Below are positions 50,306 to 59,397 of a stretch of DNA of 64,000 nucleotides, one piece after another. The number at the start of each line of letters is the position of its first letter. Within the stretch, counting starts at the first letter, position 1. The notes beneath the pieces were generated by a model, which saw only the letters and a program-made list of their open reading frames with translations, ran no database searches and was not told the DNA's origin. This DNA comes from Mixta sp031457955. Its GTDB lineage: Bacteria; Pseudomonadota; Gammaproteobacteria; Enterobacterales; Enterobacteriaceae. The stretch is taken from positions 806,001-870,000 of the forward strand of contig NZ_JAVDXN010000001.1 of NCBI RefSeq assembly GCF_031457955.1, in the 5' to 3' direction. A program made the translations under genes and the position numbers.

Positions 50306-51100
50306 TCACAGTACGCGCGCCAGAAAGCGGCGGGTACGTTCATGGCGCGGCTGGCTGAGAACCTGCGCCGCGCCGCCCTGTTCGACAATGCGGCCATCCA
50401 CCATAAACACCACGTTATCCGCCACCTCACGCGCAAAACCGATCTCATGGGTAACGATAACCAGCGTGGTGCCGGAACGCGCCAGCTTTTTAATGACATC
50501 CAGCACTTCGCCAACCAGCTCTGGATCGAGCGCCGAGGTGGGTTCATCAAACAGCATCACGCGCGGGTTCAGCATCAGGGCGCGGGCGATAGCGATACGC
50601 TGCTGCTGCCCACCGGAAAGATGGCGCGGCCAGGCATCGATTTTATGGCGCAGCCCCACCACATCCAGCAGCCTGCCCGCCTGTTCGATGGCGGCTCCGC
50701 GCGTCAACTGGCGGTGCGCAATGGGCGCTTCAATCAGATTCTCCAGCACCGTCAGATGCGGAAACAGGTTGAAGTTCTGAAACACATAGCCAACGTTAAT
50801 GCGTTGACGCAAAATCGCTTTCTCTTTCAGCTCGTACAGCTTGTTGCCGCGCTGCTGATAGCCGATATAGTCGCCGTCGATCTGAATAAAGCCCTCATCC
50901 ACCCGCTCCAGATGGTTAATGGTGCGCAACAGCGTCGATTTGCCGGAGCCTGACGGGCCAACAATCACCGTAACCGAGCCGGGAGCCAGATCGAGCGAAA
51001 CGTTATCCAGCGCCCGATGCTTGCCAAAATATTTACTGACGCCGGTAATGGCGATGGCGCCCTGCGCCGTGACAGAGCGGTAATCAATCGCTTCAGACAT
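50306..51100 (-). CDS. ABC transporter ATPase, polar amino-acid type (TcyN-like)
   Basis: This 264-residue ATPase has Walker A GPSGSGKST, Q-loop YVFQNFNLFPHLT, signature LSGGQQQR, Walker B VMLFDEPTSALD and switch His in VTHEIG. It belongs to the GlnQ/TcyN group for amino acids. It overlaps the permease gene by eight bases and energises import of the presumed sulfur-containing amino acid. Confidence 0.93.
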   Translation of the reverse strand: MSEAIDYRSVTAQGAIAITGVSKYFGKHRALDNVSLDLAPGSVTVIVGPSGSGKSTLLRTINHLERVDEGFIQIDGDYIGYQQRGNKLYELKEKAILRQRINVGYVFQNFNLFPHLTVLENLIEAPIAHRQLTRGAAIEQAGRLLDVVGLRHKIDAWPRHLSGGQQQRIAIARALMLNPRVMLFDEPTSALDPELVGEVLDVIKKLARSGTTLVIVTHEIGFAREVADNVVFMVDGRIVEQGGAAQVLSQPRHERTRRFLARVL

Positions 51101-52001
51101 AAGGGATCTCCTTGTTAATCACCAGACGGGCACTGCGGGTGCGCCAGCGTTGCCAGCGTGAGGGTTGACGATCCACGCTGCGCGCCAGCCAACGCTCGGC
51201 GCCATGCTGCAACAGCGACAGCACGCTGGTAATCGCCAGATACCAAACGGCTGCCACCATCAGCAGCGGGATCACTTCCTGAGTGCGGTTGTAGATCATC
51301 TGCACGGTATAAAACAGCTCCGGCATCGCCAGCACATAAACAATGGAGGTGCCTTTCGCCAGGCTGATAATTTCATTAAACGCGCCAGGAACGATGGCCC
51401 GCAGCGCCTGCGGCAGAATAATGCGCAACGTACGGCGCGCAGCGGAAAGCCCCAGCGCGGAGGCTGCCTCGATCTGCCCGTGATCGACGCCGAGAAAGCC
51501 GCCGCGAATGATTTCCGCACTGTAGGCGCTCTGCACCAGCGTCAGGCCGATAACCGCCGCGGGAAACTGCCCCAGCACATTAATGGTGGGAAAACTCCCC
51601 CACGAGAGTGAGGTAAACGGAATACCGAACGATAGGGTGTCGTAGAGATAGGAAAAGTTATACAACACGATCAGCACCACCAGCAGCGGCAGCGAGCGGA
51701 ACAGCCAGATATATCCCCAGGCAAGCGAACTAAGCAGCCATGAAGAGGAGAGGCGCGCCAGCGCCAGCAGGCCGCCAAGCAGCAGGCTAAACAGCATGCC
51801 GCACAGCGTTAACAGCAGCGTCTGCCCCAGCCCCTGCAAAATAACCGGATCGAAAAACCAGCGGGCAAAAACCTGCCACTCCCAACGCGGATTCAGCGCG
51901 ACCGATTCGATCACGCTCGCCAGGAGGAACAGCGCGACCAGCGCGCCAACGGTACGGGCAGGATAGCGCGCCGGTACCACCTGTAACTGTTGTGGTTTCA
52001 T
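51093..52001 (-). CDS. ABC transporter permease, polar amino-acid type (TcyL-like)
   Basis: This 302-residue HisM-type permease has about five membrane helices and the cytoplasmic coupling motif IEAASALGLSAARRTLRIILPQAL. An N-terminal helix and a basic C-terminal tail extend beyond the core. Only one permease is present, so it probably works as a homodimer. Its start overlaps the stop of the acetyltransferase gene (ATGA). Confidence 0.92.
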   Translation of the reverse strand: MKPQQLQVVPARYPARTVGALVALFLLASVIESVALNPRWEWQVFARWFFDPVILQGLGQTLLLTLCGMLFSLLLGGLLALARLSSSWLLSSLAWGYIWLFRSLPLLVVLIVLYNFSYLYDTLSFGIPFTSLSWGSFPTINVLGQFPAAVIGLTLVQSAYSAEIIRGGFLGVDHGQIEAASALGLSAARRTLRIILPQALRAIVPGAFNEIISLAKGTSIVYVLAMPELFYTVQMIYNRTQEVIPLLMVAAVWYLAITSVLSLLQHGAERWLARSVDRQPSRWQRWRTRSARLVINKEIPYV

Positions 52002-52513
52002 GCTTGCTCCTTGACGGGCGCGGCCACGGCGATGATTTTACTGAAGCGCAGCCGTCCATCGTGCGGCGGATGGCTATAGAGCTCCATGTCGCAATCGAGA
52101 TCGAAATGCGGCTGGTAGCCATAGCCGGTATAGAGGCGCACCGCTTCCGGTTGACGAAAGCCGGTAGTGAGATAAACCCGGCTGTAGCCTGCCCGTAAGG
52201 CGCGATGCTCCAGCTCCTGCAAAACCAATAACGCCAGCCCTTGCCGCCGCAGATCGCGGCGCGTCCAGATACGTTTCAGCTCGGCGGTGGTTTCATCGAA
52301 AGGCTTAAACGCGCCCGTGGCGATGATCTCGCCGTCGCGCTCCAGCACAATAAACAGGCCGTGCGGCGGCAAATACCACTCGGTCAGCTCCTCCTCCTGC
52401 TGACGGGAAAAGTAGTCGCCGTAGCGGGCTTCATATTCAGCGAACAGTCCGCTAAGAATCGGCTGCAGCTGCGGCTCCTCCGGGGAGACGTCACGAAAAA
52501 ATTGCTCGCTCAT
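51998..52513 (-). CDS. GNAT N-acetyltransferase, SnaA-like candidate
   Basis: This 171-residue GNAT protein has the acetyl-CoA-binding loop at RRDLRRQGLALLVLQELEHRAL and the beta-bulge region IWTRR. The end YTGYGYQPHFDLDCDMELYSHPP is typical. In B. subtilis the operon with this layout encodes SnaA, which acetylates S-alkylcysteines before oxidation. The substrate here is inferred from context only. Confidence 0.85.
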   Translation of the reverse strand: MSEQFFRDVSPEEPQLQPILSGLFAEYEARYGDYFSRQQEEELTEWYLPPHGLFIVLERDGEIIATGAFKPFDETTAELKRIWTRRDLRRQGLALLVLQELEHRALRAGYSRVYLTTGFRQPEAVRLYTGYGYQPHFDLDCDMELYSHPPHDGRLRFSKIIAVAAPVKEQA

Positions 52514-52523
52514 GCTTATCTCC

Positions 52524-53456
52524 TTAATCCCCTAAACCGGCCGGATTGATTTCGGCGCGGCTGATGCGCTCTACGCCCTCTCCCCAGCGATCCAGCACCT
52601 TCTGATAGTCGCCGTTCTGCATCACGCTATTCAGCGCCAGGCCAATCGGCTGCGCCAGCCCGCTGCCTTTTTTCACCGTCACGGCAATATGCGCCGCTTT
52701 CGGCCAGCCGCCGTCCACGCTGCCGACCAGCCGCGTTTTGCCACTCAGCGCCGCCTTCCATGCGCCGATCACGTTCGGCCCGAACCAGGCATCGGCGCGC
52801 CCCGCCTGTAGCGCCAGCGTTTGCGCCGCATCATCTTTGCTGTAAATCGGTGTAAAAGGCTTCAGCCCTTTCGCCTGATTAGCACGATCCCATGCCAGCA
52901 AAATCGCTTCCTGATTGGTGCCGGAGCCGACAATAATGCGTAATCCGGCGATGTCCTCCGCTTTTGTCAGCTGCTGTAACGGGCTATTTTGGCGTACATA
53001 AAAGCCCAGCGAATCCTTACGGTAGGTAGCAAAATCAAACTTCTCTTTGCGCGCTTTGGTCACGGTAATATTACTGATTGCCGCATCATATTTGCCGGAG
53101 GCGACGCCCAGCGGCCAGTCTTCCCAGGAGGTCGGCACCACATTGAGCTTCAGCCCCAGACTGTCGGCTACCAGACGCGCAATATCGACTTCGCTGCCGA
53201 TCAGGGTTTTATTGTCGTCGGCAAAAACCGTCAGCGGCGGCGAGTTCTGTGCCGCTACCGCCACGGTCAGGGAACCGGGTACGGCGAAACGATAATGGGT
53301 CGGCAGTTGGGCGATGGCCGCGGCGCTTTTCACGGTGTGCAGCGGCGTCTGATTGGCCGCCAGGCTCACCTGCTGACCGTTCAGGCTGACACCATTCGCC
53401 CAGGCGCCGTTAAGCGCCGCCATTAACGCCAGGGCAAGAAGCCTCTTTTTTTGCAT
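52524..53456 (-). CDS. ABC amino-acid solute-binding protein (first copy of the operon)
   Basis: This 310-residue periplasmic protein has a signal peptide (MQKKRLLALALMAALNGAWA). Ligand-domain segments are GSEVDIARLVADSLGLKLNV, TSWEDWPLGVASGKYDAAIS, FDFATYRKDSLGFYV, GLRIIVGSGTNQEAILLAWDR and GRADAWFGPN. It is paralogous to the other binding protein of this operon and likely binds cystine-like or S-substituted cysteine ligands. It sits between the NtaA-type monooxygenase and the acetyltransferase. Confidence 0.9.
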   Translation of the reverse strand: MQKKRLLALALMAALNGAWANGVSLNGQQVSLAANQTPLHTVKSAAAIAQLPTHYRFAVPGSLTVAVAAQNSPPLTVFADDNKTLIGSEVDIARLVADSLGLKLNVVPTSWEDWPLGVASGKYDAAISNITVTKARKEKFDFATYRKDSLGFYVRQNSPLQQLTKAEDIAGLRIIVGSGTNQEAILLAWDRANQAKGLKPFTPIYSKDDAAQTLALQAGRADAWFGPNVIGAWKAALSGKTRLVGSVDGGWPKAAHIAVTVKKGSGLAQPIGLALNSVMQNGDYQKVLDRWGEGVERISRAEINPAGLGD

Positions 53457-53467
53457 GGTTTTGCTCC

Positions 53468-54781
53468 TCAGGATGGTACAAACGCGTTAGCGGGCGTCGG
53501 CAGGTCAAAACTGGCGCGCAGCGTGGTGCCCGGCCATTCACGACGCGTCAGGCCGCGCTGCTGTAAAATGGGCACGACCCGATCAACAAAGCGCTCAAAC
53601 GCATCCGGCGTGCCGCCGTTGATGATAAAGCCGTCCGCCGCGCCGGTTTCAAACCACAGCTGTAAGCCATCGGCGACCTGCTCCGGGGTCCCGTGAAACA
53701 GCGGGCGCGGGGTCGCAGCCTCCAGCGCCGCCTGACGCAGGGTATGATGCTGTTCGCGCGCGCGCCGCTTGATCTCATCGGTGGTGCTGCGAAAACTGTT
53801 TTGCCCCAGCGTGCCGAGGTCGGGGAACGCGGCGTCAGGATCGTATTGCGTGAAGTCATGATGCTCGAAATAGCGTCCCAGATAGTTGAGCGCTTCCGGC
53901 AGCGAAACCAGCGCCGCCGTGGCTTGATACTGCTGCTCCACATCCGCTGCGCTGTCGCCGACAATCACGCTGACGCCCTGAAAAATATGCAGATCCTGCG
54001 GACGACGTCCGTTCTGCACCAGCTGTTGTTTTACATCCTGATAGAACGCCTGCGCCTCTTGCTGCGTGGCATGATGGGTAAAAATGGCGTCGGCATGGCG
54101 GGCAGCCAGCTTCTTGCCATCTTCCGAAGCGCCCGCCTGAAAGATAATCGGACGGCCCTGTGGCGTGCGGCCAATATTCAGCGGTCCCTGAACCTGAAAG
54201 AAATCGCCGTGATGATTAAGGGTATGCAGCTTACCGGCGGCAAAAAATTCGCCGCTCTGCTTGTTGCGCACAAAGGCATCCTCTTCCCACGAGTCCCAAA
54301 GCCCTTTCACCACCTGCAAATACTCATCGGCAATGCGGTAGCGCAGCGCATGTTCCGGATGCTGCTGGCGGGAAAAGTTTTTCGCCGATCCCTCCAGCGG
54401 CGAGGTCACCACATTCCAGCCCGCGCGGCCGCCGCTGAGATGATCGAGGCTGGCAAACTGCCGCGCGACGGTAAAGGGTTCGCTGTAGGAGGTGGAAACC
54501 GTACCCACCAGGCCAATATGCTGCGTCACGCTCGCCAGCGCCGACAGCAGCGTCAGCGGCTCAAAACGATTGAGGAAATGGGGAATGGACTTCTCATTGA
54601 TATAAAGCCCGTCGGCAACAAACAGGAAATCGAGCTTGCCCGCTTCTGCCTTGCGGGCAATATGATGGGCGTAATCAAAGCTGATGCTGGCATCGGCCTG
54701 CGCCAGCGGATGACGCCAGGCGGACATATTACCGGCGGCGCCGTGCAGCATGGTGCCGAGTCGAAGCTGTCTGATTGTCAT
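53468..54781 (-). CDS. NtaA/SnaA/DszA-type flavin monooxygenase (CmoJ-like candidate)
   Basis: This 437-residue protein belongs to the large luciferase-like branch that includes nitrilotriacetate monooxygenase A and B. subtilis CmoJ (YtnJ). Landmarks are FDYAHHIARKAEAGKLDFLFVADG, SEPFTVARQFASLDHLSGGRAGWNVVTS, QAGASEDGKKLAARHADAIFT and DGFIINGGTPDAFERFVDRVVPILQQRG. It oxidises its substrate with FMNH2 and O2 from a partner reductase encoded elsewhere. The ATG at 54781 is chosen to match the family N-terminus (MTIRQLRLGTML); the extra upstream codons are not conserved-looking. Confidence 0.88.
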   Translation of the reverse strand: MTIRQLRLGTMLHGAAGNMSAWRHPLAQADASISFDYAHHIARKAEAGKLDFLFVADGLYINEKSIPHFLNRFEPLTLLSALASVTQHIGLVGTVSTSYSEPFTVARQFASLDHLSGGRAGWNVVTSPLEGSAKNFSRQQHPEHALRYRIADEYLQVVKGLWDSWEEDAFVRNKQSGEFFAAGKLHTLNHHGDFFQVQGPLNIGRTPQGRPIIFQAGASEDGKKLAARHADAIFTHHATQQEAQAFYQDVKQQLVQNGRRPQDLHIFQGVSVIVGDSAADVEQQYQATAALVSLPEALNYLGRYFEHHDFTQYDPDAAFPDLGTLGQNSFRSTTDEIKRRAREQHHTLRQAALEAATPRPLFHGTPEQVADGLQLWFETGAADGFIINGGTPDAFERFVDRVVPILQQRGLTRREWPGTTLRASFDLPTPANAFVPS

Positions 54782-54875
54782 AATAGATTCTCTTTTTTCA
54801 GGCATAGCCGGGCCGTACCCGCATGGCAGCAGGTAGCGGGCGGCAAGCAAAATGGCGTGTCAGTAATAAGGCGTA

Positions 54876-55874
54876 TCAGGCAGCCAGCGATCGCGCGGTC
54901 GCCAGCAATGCCAGAGATTTCAGCCGCGCCTGCGACTCCGCCAGCGGCGTATCGATAATAAATTCATCAATCGCGAAGCGCTGATGCAGCGACGCCAGCT
55001 GGGCATGAACCTGCGCGGCGGTTCCCTTGACCAGCGAAGGCGTGCGCGGTTCGATCAGGTAATCCTGATAACCGCCCTGCCGTACATAGCGTTCCGCCTG
55101 TTCAAGGCTGCCGACATTCACGCTTTGCCCACCGGCCACCCTGACGTGATAGTGACGCAGCGTGCCAGCCAGAAAGTCCGCTTCCGCCGGTGAGTCCGCA
55201 ACCACCGCCTGTACCGCAACCAGCGCACGCTGGCCGCCGCTCGCCTGAGCGTAGGTATTCAACACCCTTTCCAGCAGCGTGCGGTCGCCGTTTAAATGAG
55301 CGGCAAACACCAGCTGCCAGCCCAGCGCGGCGGCCAGCCGGGCGCTTTCTTCGCTGGCACCCAGCAGAAAGCGTTGCGCCGGACGTGCGGGCAGCGGCGT
55401 CGCGCGCAGTTCCTCTTCCTCTTCCCGCGTCGGGGAATCAAGCAGCCAGCCGTTAAGCTGACGCAGCTGTTCAGCAAAGCTGCCTTTCGCTGCGGCATCA
55501 ACGCCCTGCTGTAGGGCGCGGGTCGAAAGCGGCAGGCCGCCCGGCGCTTTACCCACGCCGATATCCACCCGCCCCGGCGCCAGCGACGCCAGCAGATTAA
55601 AGTTTTCCGCCACCTTGTAAGGGCTGTAATGTTGCAGCATGACGCCGCCGGAGCCTACACGAATATGGCGCGTCTGAGCCAGAATCCAGGCGATCATCAG
55701 CTCCGGCGACGGGCTGGCCAGCTGGCTGCTGTTATGATGTTCAGCCAGCCAAAAACGGTGATAGCCCCACTGTTCCGCCTGCTGCGCCAGCAGCAGCGTT
55801 CGCTGTAGCGCGGCGGCGGCGCTCTCACCGGCGGCAACCGGCGATTTATCTAATACGCTGAGTTGGTATGACAT
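54876..55874 (-). CDS. MsnO8-type flavin monooxygenase (CmoO-like candidate), first gene of the sulfur operon
   Basis: This 332-residue small luciferase-like enzyme has LSVLDKSPVAAG at the N-terminus and RFWLAEHHNSSQLASPSPELM, RVGSGGVMLQHYSPYKVAENFNLLASLAPGRVDIGVGKAPGG and FLLGASEESARLAAALG, all typical of the MsnO8/YtmO group. It opens the leftward operon. The promoter should lie in 55875-56102, shared with the divergent M20 gene. Confidence 0.88.
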   Translation of the reverse strand: MSYQLSVLDKSPVAAGESAAAALQRTLLLAQQAEQWGYHRFWLAEHHNSSQLASPSPELMIAWILAQTRHIRVGSGGVMLQHYSPYKVAENFNLLASLAPGRVDIGVGKAPGGLPLSTRALQQGVDAAAKGSFAEQLRQLNGWLLDSPTREEEEELRATPLPARPAQRFLLGASEESARLAAALGWQLVFAAHLNGDRTLLERVLNTYAQASGGQRALVAVQAVVADSPAEADFLAGTLRHYHVRVAGGQSVNVGSLEQAERYVRQGGYQDYLIEPRTPSLVKGTAAQVHAQLASLHQRFAIDEFIIDTPLAESQARLKSLALLATARSLAA

Positions 55875-56102
55875 TTACCCTGTCCTTTTGCCTGGGGGAA
55901 TGGTGGTCATAGTGTCGTGGCGCATCGCATCTGCCAAACAACAAATCTGCGTAAGCGATGCCGGAAAATGGCAAAGGCGGGTTTTGCTGGCGAAAACACG
56001 TTATTTGCAGTGGTTGCAAAAGCTTAGCGCTATTCTTTCGTTCCCCTGGCCTCGGTTCCTGCCGATACTTTTCTGTCTGTTGATAGCTGCTAAAGGACGA
56101 CA

Positions 56103-57263
56103 ATGAACCTGTTATCCCCTGACCAACCTGTCGCCTGGCGACGCGAACTGCATCAATATCCGGAGCTTTCGGGCGAAGAATTTGCCACCACCGAGCGCAT
56201 CCGGCACTGGCTGCAACAGGCGGATATTCGCCTGCTGCCGCTGGCGCTGAAAACCGGCGTTGTGGCGGAGCTGGGCCAGGGCGCGCCGCTGATTGCGCTA
56301 CGCGCCGATATTGATGCGTTGCCCATTACCGAAGCCGTTGATCGCCCCTGGGCGTCGCGTAATCATGGCGTGATGCACGCCTGCGGGCACGATCTGCATA
56401 CTGCCGTGATGCTTGGGGCGGCGTATCGTCTGAAGCAGCAGGAAGCCGCGCTGCCGGGGCGCGTGCGCGTGTTGTTTCAGCCCGCTGAAGAGACTTTTAC
56501 CGGCGCGCAACAGCTGATTGCGGCAGGCGCGCTGGACGACGTGCAGGCCATTTTCGGTATGCATAATGCGCCGGAACTGTCGCTGGGCACGCTGGAGACG
56601 CGCGGCGGCGCTTTTTACGCTAATGTCGATCGCTTCGTGTTGCGCGTGACCGGCAAAGGCGCACACGCCGCGCGTCCCCATGAGGGCATCGATGCGATTG
56701 TGGTCGCCAGCCAGATCGTGACCGCGCTGCAAACGCTGCCGGGCCGCACGTTTAGCGCGCTGGAGTCGGTAGTGGTGAGCGTGACGCGTTTTACCGCAGG
56801 CAACACCTGGAACGTGCTGCCGCAGACGGTGGAGCTGGAAGGCACGGTGCGTACGCATAACACCGCCATTCGCACCCGGATCCCGGAGAAAATCCGCGCG
56901 CTGGCGGGCGGCATTGCGGCAGGTTTCGGTGCCAGCGTTGAGCTGGAGTGGCTGGCCGGGCCGCCTGCGCTAATTAATTCACCTGAATGGGCCGATTTCG
57001 CGCTGCGCCATGCTACGGAGAGCGGCTACCGTAGCCAACAGGCCGCGCCGATGATGGGCGGCGAGGATTTCGCTGAGTATCTGCATCATGTGCCGGGCGT
57101 GTTTGTCAGCATCGGCAGCGCCAGCGACTATGGCCTGCATCATCCCGCCTTCGACCCCAGCGAGGCGGCGATCGCCCCGGCGATTGACTACTTTTCCTCG
57201 CTGGCGCAACAGGCGCTACAACAGGTGGCGACAGAACAACCGGCAAACATCAGAATGGTTTGA
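56103..57263 (+). CDS. M20-family amidohydrolase (SndA-like N-deacylase candidate)
   Basis: This 386-residue metallopeptidase-fold enzyme has ALRADIDALPI, the metal-binding MHACGHDLHTAVMLGAA, catalytic-base region FQPAEETFTGAQ, GKGAHAARPHEGIDAIV in the dimerisation domain and the late ligand segment APMMGGEDFAEYL. Relatives deacylate N-acyl amino acids. In B. subtilis SndA removes the acetyl group at the end of S-alkylcysteine salvage. It is divergent from the monooxygenase operon. The stop codon lies inside the left inverted repeat of a transposon remnant, so the last few residues may have been altered by the insertion. Confidence 0.9.
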   Translation: MNLLSPDQPVAWRRELHQYPELSGEEFATTERIRHWLQQADIRLLPLALKTGVVAELGQGAPLIALRADIDALPITEAVDRPWASRNHGVMHACGHDLHTAVMLGAAYRLKQQEAALPGRVRVLFQPAEETFTGAQQLIAAGALDDVQAIFGMHNAPELSLGTLETRGGAFYANVDRFVLRVTGKGAHAARPHEGIDAIVVASQIVTALQTLPGRTFSALESVVVSVTRFTAGNTWNVLPQTVELEGTVRTHNTAIRTRIPEKIRALAGGIAAGFGASVELEWLAGPPALINSPEWADFALRHATESGYRSQQAAPMMGGEDFAEYLHHVPGVFVSIGSASDYGLHHPAFDPSEAAIAPAIDYFSSLAQQALQQVATEQPANIRMV

Positions 57264-57295
57264 CGGTCAATAATGATGTAAAAAACCACGCTAAG
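57257..57295 (+). repeat. Left terminal inverted repeat of the Tn3-family remnant
   Basis: Outer TTTGACGGTCAA and inner TGTAAAAAACCACGCTAAG segments match the right end apart from one base in the inner part and an indel of about three bases in between. It overlaps the stop codon of the M20 gene. Confidence 0.75.
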
Positions 57296-57302
57296 GCGAC
57301 AA

Positions 57303-57698
57303 CTAATTGTTTGTACTAAGTTTTAATGGGAGAAGTTCTCCTTTTAAAATGCCATCCGATAGTGTGAATATGTAATGCCCCAGCATATTGATATGCTGGG
57401 GCATCAGTGACGACAGCCGGGCAATATGCTCATCATCCGGCGTCACACCCGTGGTTGTCCTGATATGTACAAGTGCCTCCTGCATATAGAGTGAGTTCCA
57501 CAGTACCACCGCGTTTGTGACCAGCCCCAGCGCCCCCAGTTGATCTTCCTGACCTTCACGATAGCGTTTTCTGATCTCTCCGCGTTGACCATAACAGATG
57601 GCTCTGGCAACAGCATGACGCCCCTCTCCCCGATTCAGTTGCGTCAGGATACGGCGGCGGTAATCCTCATCATCGATATAATTAAGCAGATACTGGAG
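57303..57698 (-). pseudogene. tnpA: C-terminal fragment of a Tn3-family transposase
   Basis: About 130 codons read QYLLNYIDDEDYRRRILTQL, then NRGEGRHAVARAI, GALGLVTNAVVLWNSLYMQEAL and LMPQHINMLGHYIF, the end of a Tn3-type TnpA (about 1000 residues when intact). The frame has its natural stop next to the left inverted repeat, as is usual. It is cut off near 57690, where resolvase sequence of the opposite strand begins, marking an internal deletion. Not functional. Confidence 0.88.
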
Positions 57699-57905
57699 CG
57701 GACCAATGACGGTCGGGCCGCTGCAATGGCGTCCGGTGTGAAGTTCGGCAGAAAACCACACAGTGCGACGGTATCAGCACTCGGACTCATCCGGCAGCGG
57801 CAGTCATTTAAAACGCTGGCAGAGAAAATGGGCATATCCCGCGCCACATATTTCCGTCTGAAACGAAAATTAAAAACAATTCATTTCATTGATTTAAATC
57901 AATAA
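57684..57905 (+). pseudogene. tnpR: C-terminal fragment of a serine resolvase/invertase
   Basis: The readable part ILERTNDGRAAAMASGVKFG, then FKTLAEKMGISRATYFRLK, is the end of a serine recombinase: the E-helix region plus the C-terminal helix-turn-helix. The catalytic N-terminal domain is missing. It begins at the deletion junction with the tnpA fragment and ends just before the hcp gene. Confidence 0.85.
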
Positions 57906-57984
57906 AAACTTAAGTGACATTCCGCCATCAAGGAACAGAAGGCGATAATCACTGCTCTTTAATCACGAAAAAGGAGTTCACAGA

Positions 57985-58476
57985 ATGGCTATACCTGTTT
58001 ATTTATGGCTGAAGGATGATGGTGGAAATCCCGTCAAAGGCTCTGTTGATGTGCAGCAACGCGAGGGAAGTATAGAAATAACCGCACTGGCTCACGGCGT
58101 ATCACTCCCCACGGATGATCTGTCCGGTAAGATAACGGCAACTCGCGAACATGCGCCCTTTATCCTGACCAAAGCGCTGGACTCTTCCAGTCCATACCTT
58201 TATCAGTTCGTCAGCTCCGGAAAGCTTTTAAAGTCTGCCGAACTTAAATTCTATCGCATTAATTACGCCGGACAGGAAGAAGAATATTTTAACGTATTTC
58301 TTGAAAATGCCCGCATTACCTGTGTCATACCCTTTATGGAAGATGTTAAGGATCCGGACTACGAACGTCACGATCACCTTGAAGTGCTCGAAATGACGTA
58401 TGAAAAAATCACCTGGAAATATCTGGACGGCAATATTATTCACTCTGATTCCTGGAAAGAGCGCAGCGCGGCATAG
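57985..58476 (+). CDS. hcp: Type VI secretion tube protein Hcp (orphan)
   Basis: This 163-residue Hcp-family protein reads MAIPVYLWLKDDGGNPVKGS, DVQQREGSIEITALAHGV, TKALDSSSPYLYQ and ITWKYLDGNIIHSDSWKER, as in enterobacterial Hcp1. Hcp hexamers stack to form the T6SS tube and carry small effectors. AAGGAG precedes the start. No other T6SS structural genes are in the window, so this copy presumably serves an apparatus encoded elsewhere, loading the effector encoded 11 bases downstream. Confidence 0.94.
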   Translation: MAIPVYLWLKDDGGNPVKGSVDVQQREGSIEITALAHGVSLPTDDLSGKITATREHAPFILTKALDSSSPYLYQFVSSGKLLKSAELKFYRINYAGQEEEYFNVFLENARITCVIPFMEDVKDPDYERHDHLEVLEMTYEKITWKYLDGNIIHSDSWKERSAA

Positions 58477-58487
58477 GAGAACAACAT

Positions 58488-58850
58488 ATGGCATGGATAT
58501 ACCACCAGAGTACCGGAGAACTGTGGCACAACGGAAAGTTAATAGGTAAAGGTTATTCAGGGAGCCTTACCAACAAAAACAACCCGGATCGTCAACACGT
58601 TAAAGGTATGGGGCCAATTCCTCGCGGTACCTGGCATATTGGCGGACATACCAATTCAAAGGGACCATTTACCATAATTTTGACACAGACCTCTGGCGAA
58701 AGTTATGGCCGCTCTTTATTTCGTATACACGGGGAAAGGAAGCCGCCAAAAGTACCTGGATTCGCTTCTGAGGGTTGCATCATAATTGGGCCGGTTATTC
58801 GCACAAAAATCATTCAGTCAACAGATAAAACGCTGGAGGTAGTAAGATGA
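58488..58850 (+). CDS. Tlde1-type peptidoglycan effector (DUF2778)
   Basis: This is a 120-residue protein with the Tlde1 pattern: an N-terminal WIYHQSTGELWHNGKLIG beta region, GPIPRGTWHIG, FRIHGERK with His81, and the catalytic-cysteine motif SEGCIII (Ser94, Glu95, Gly96, Cys97). Tlde1 enzymes are L,D-transpeptidase-like type VI effectors that cleave or exchange peptidoglycan tetrapeptides in rival bacteria. It has no signal peptide, as expected for a secreted effector delivered by Hcp. ATGA overlap with the next gene couples production of effector and immunity protein. Confidence 0.88.
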   Translation: MAWIYHQSTGELWHNGKLIGKGYSGSLTNKNNPDRQHVKGMGPIPRGTWHIGGHTNSKGPFTIILTQTSGESYGRSLFRIHGERKPPKVPGFASEGCIIIGPVIRTKIIQSTDKTLEVVR

Positions 58851-59314
58851 TTTTGCGAATCATCTTGCTGACCGCCTGCATTATCTCGTCCTCCTGCATA
58901 GCATCATCAAATGAATGGAAAGCTTATATCCAACTGATAGAGCAGGCAGATAACAAAACACTCCATGCGTTTCCGGGGAAAATTGACAGTATTGGTGATA
59001 CCCTTGACGCTGCTCATACAGAGGAATTGACTACAGCTCTTAGCATGGCGTTGATTAAAGATCCAATATCTGTAATTAACGCAACCAACTCGCTGGACAA
59101 GAGTACCGACTCCTTAAAGCAGCGGTTCGGCACATCAATGATATGCGGTATACCTTTAATCACACATGCTAATCAGATGAAGATTGAGGAGTATTTCGCG
59201 AAGGCAGAACCCGTGCTGGAAAAGGCTGGAGCTGCTGCCGCAGAATGTCTGAGCAATATGCGTGACACGATTGACGAGGTCAGACAAGAAACCGCACAAA
59301 ACCCAGCAAAGTAA
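58847..59314 (+). CDS. Predicted periplasmic immunity protein (Tldi1-like)
   Basis: This is a 155-residue protein with an N-terminal signal peptide (MILRIILLTACIISSSCIAS) and a helical mature domain (DSIGDTLDAAHTEELTTALSM, EPVLEKAGAAAAECL). It is translationally coupled to the Tlde1-type gene, and the predicted periplasmic location matches where Tlde1 acts. A cysteine in the signal region (SSSC) could alternatively be a weak lipobox. The immunity role is inferred from position and topology. Confidence 0.8.
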   Translation: MILRIILLTACIISSSCIASSNEWKAYIQLIEQADNKTLHAFPGKIDSIGDTLDAAHTEELTTALSMALIKDPISVINATNSLDKSTDSLKQRFGTSMICGIPLITHANQMKIEEYFAKAEPVLEKAGAAAAECLSNMRDTIDEVRQETAQNPAK

Positions 59315-59325
59315 TCCTCAGAACA

Positions 59326-59350
59326 AACCTGGCGCTTGCCGGGTTTTCTT
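59326..59350 (+). terminator. Terminator of the hcp-tlde1 cassette
   Basis: AACCTGGC / GCCGGGTT form an eight-base stem (one G-T pair) with a GCTT loop, followed by TTCTT, shortly after the immunity gene. Confidence 0.75.
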
Positions 59351-59397
59351 AACGAATGATCAATTAATTAAATTTAATAAAAACAATAGATTATGTA

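Noticed and set aside
53693..54958. 421-codon open frame on the plus strand
   Set aside because: It is antisense to the NtaA-type monooxygenase gene; long antisense frames are common in GC-rich coding DNA with few stop complements.
54876..55874. Several short plus-strand frames within the MsnO8-type gene
   Set aside because: Their composition mirrors the coding strand and none has a start signal.
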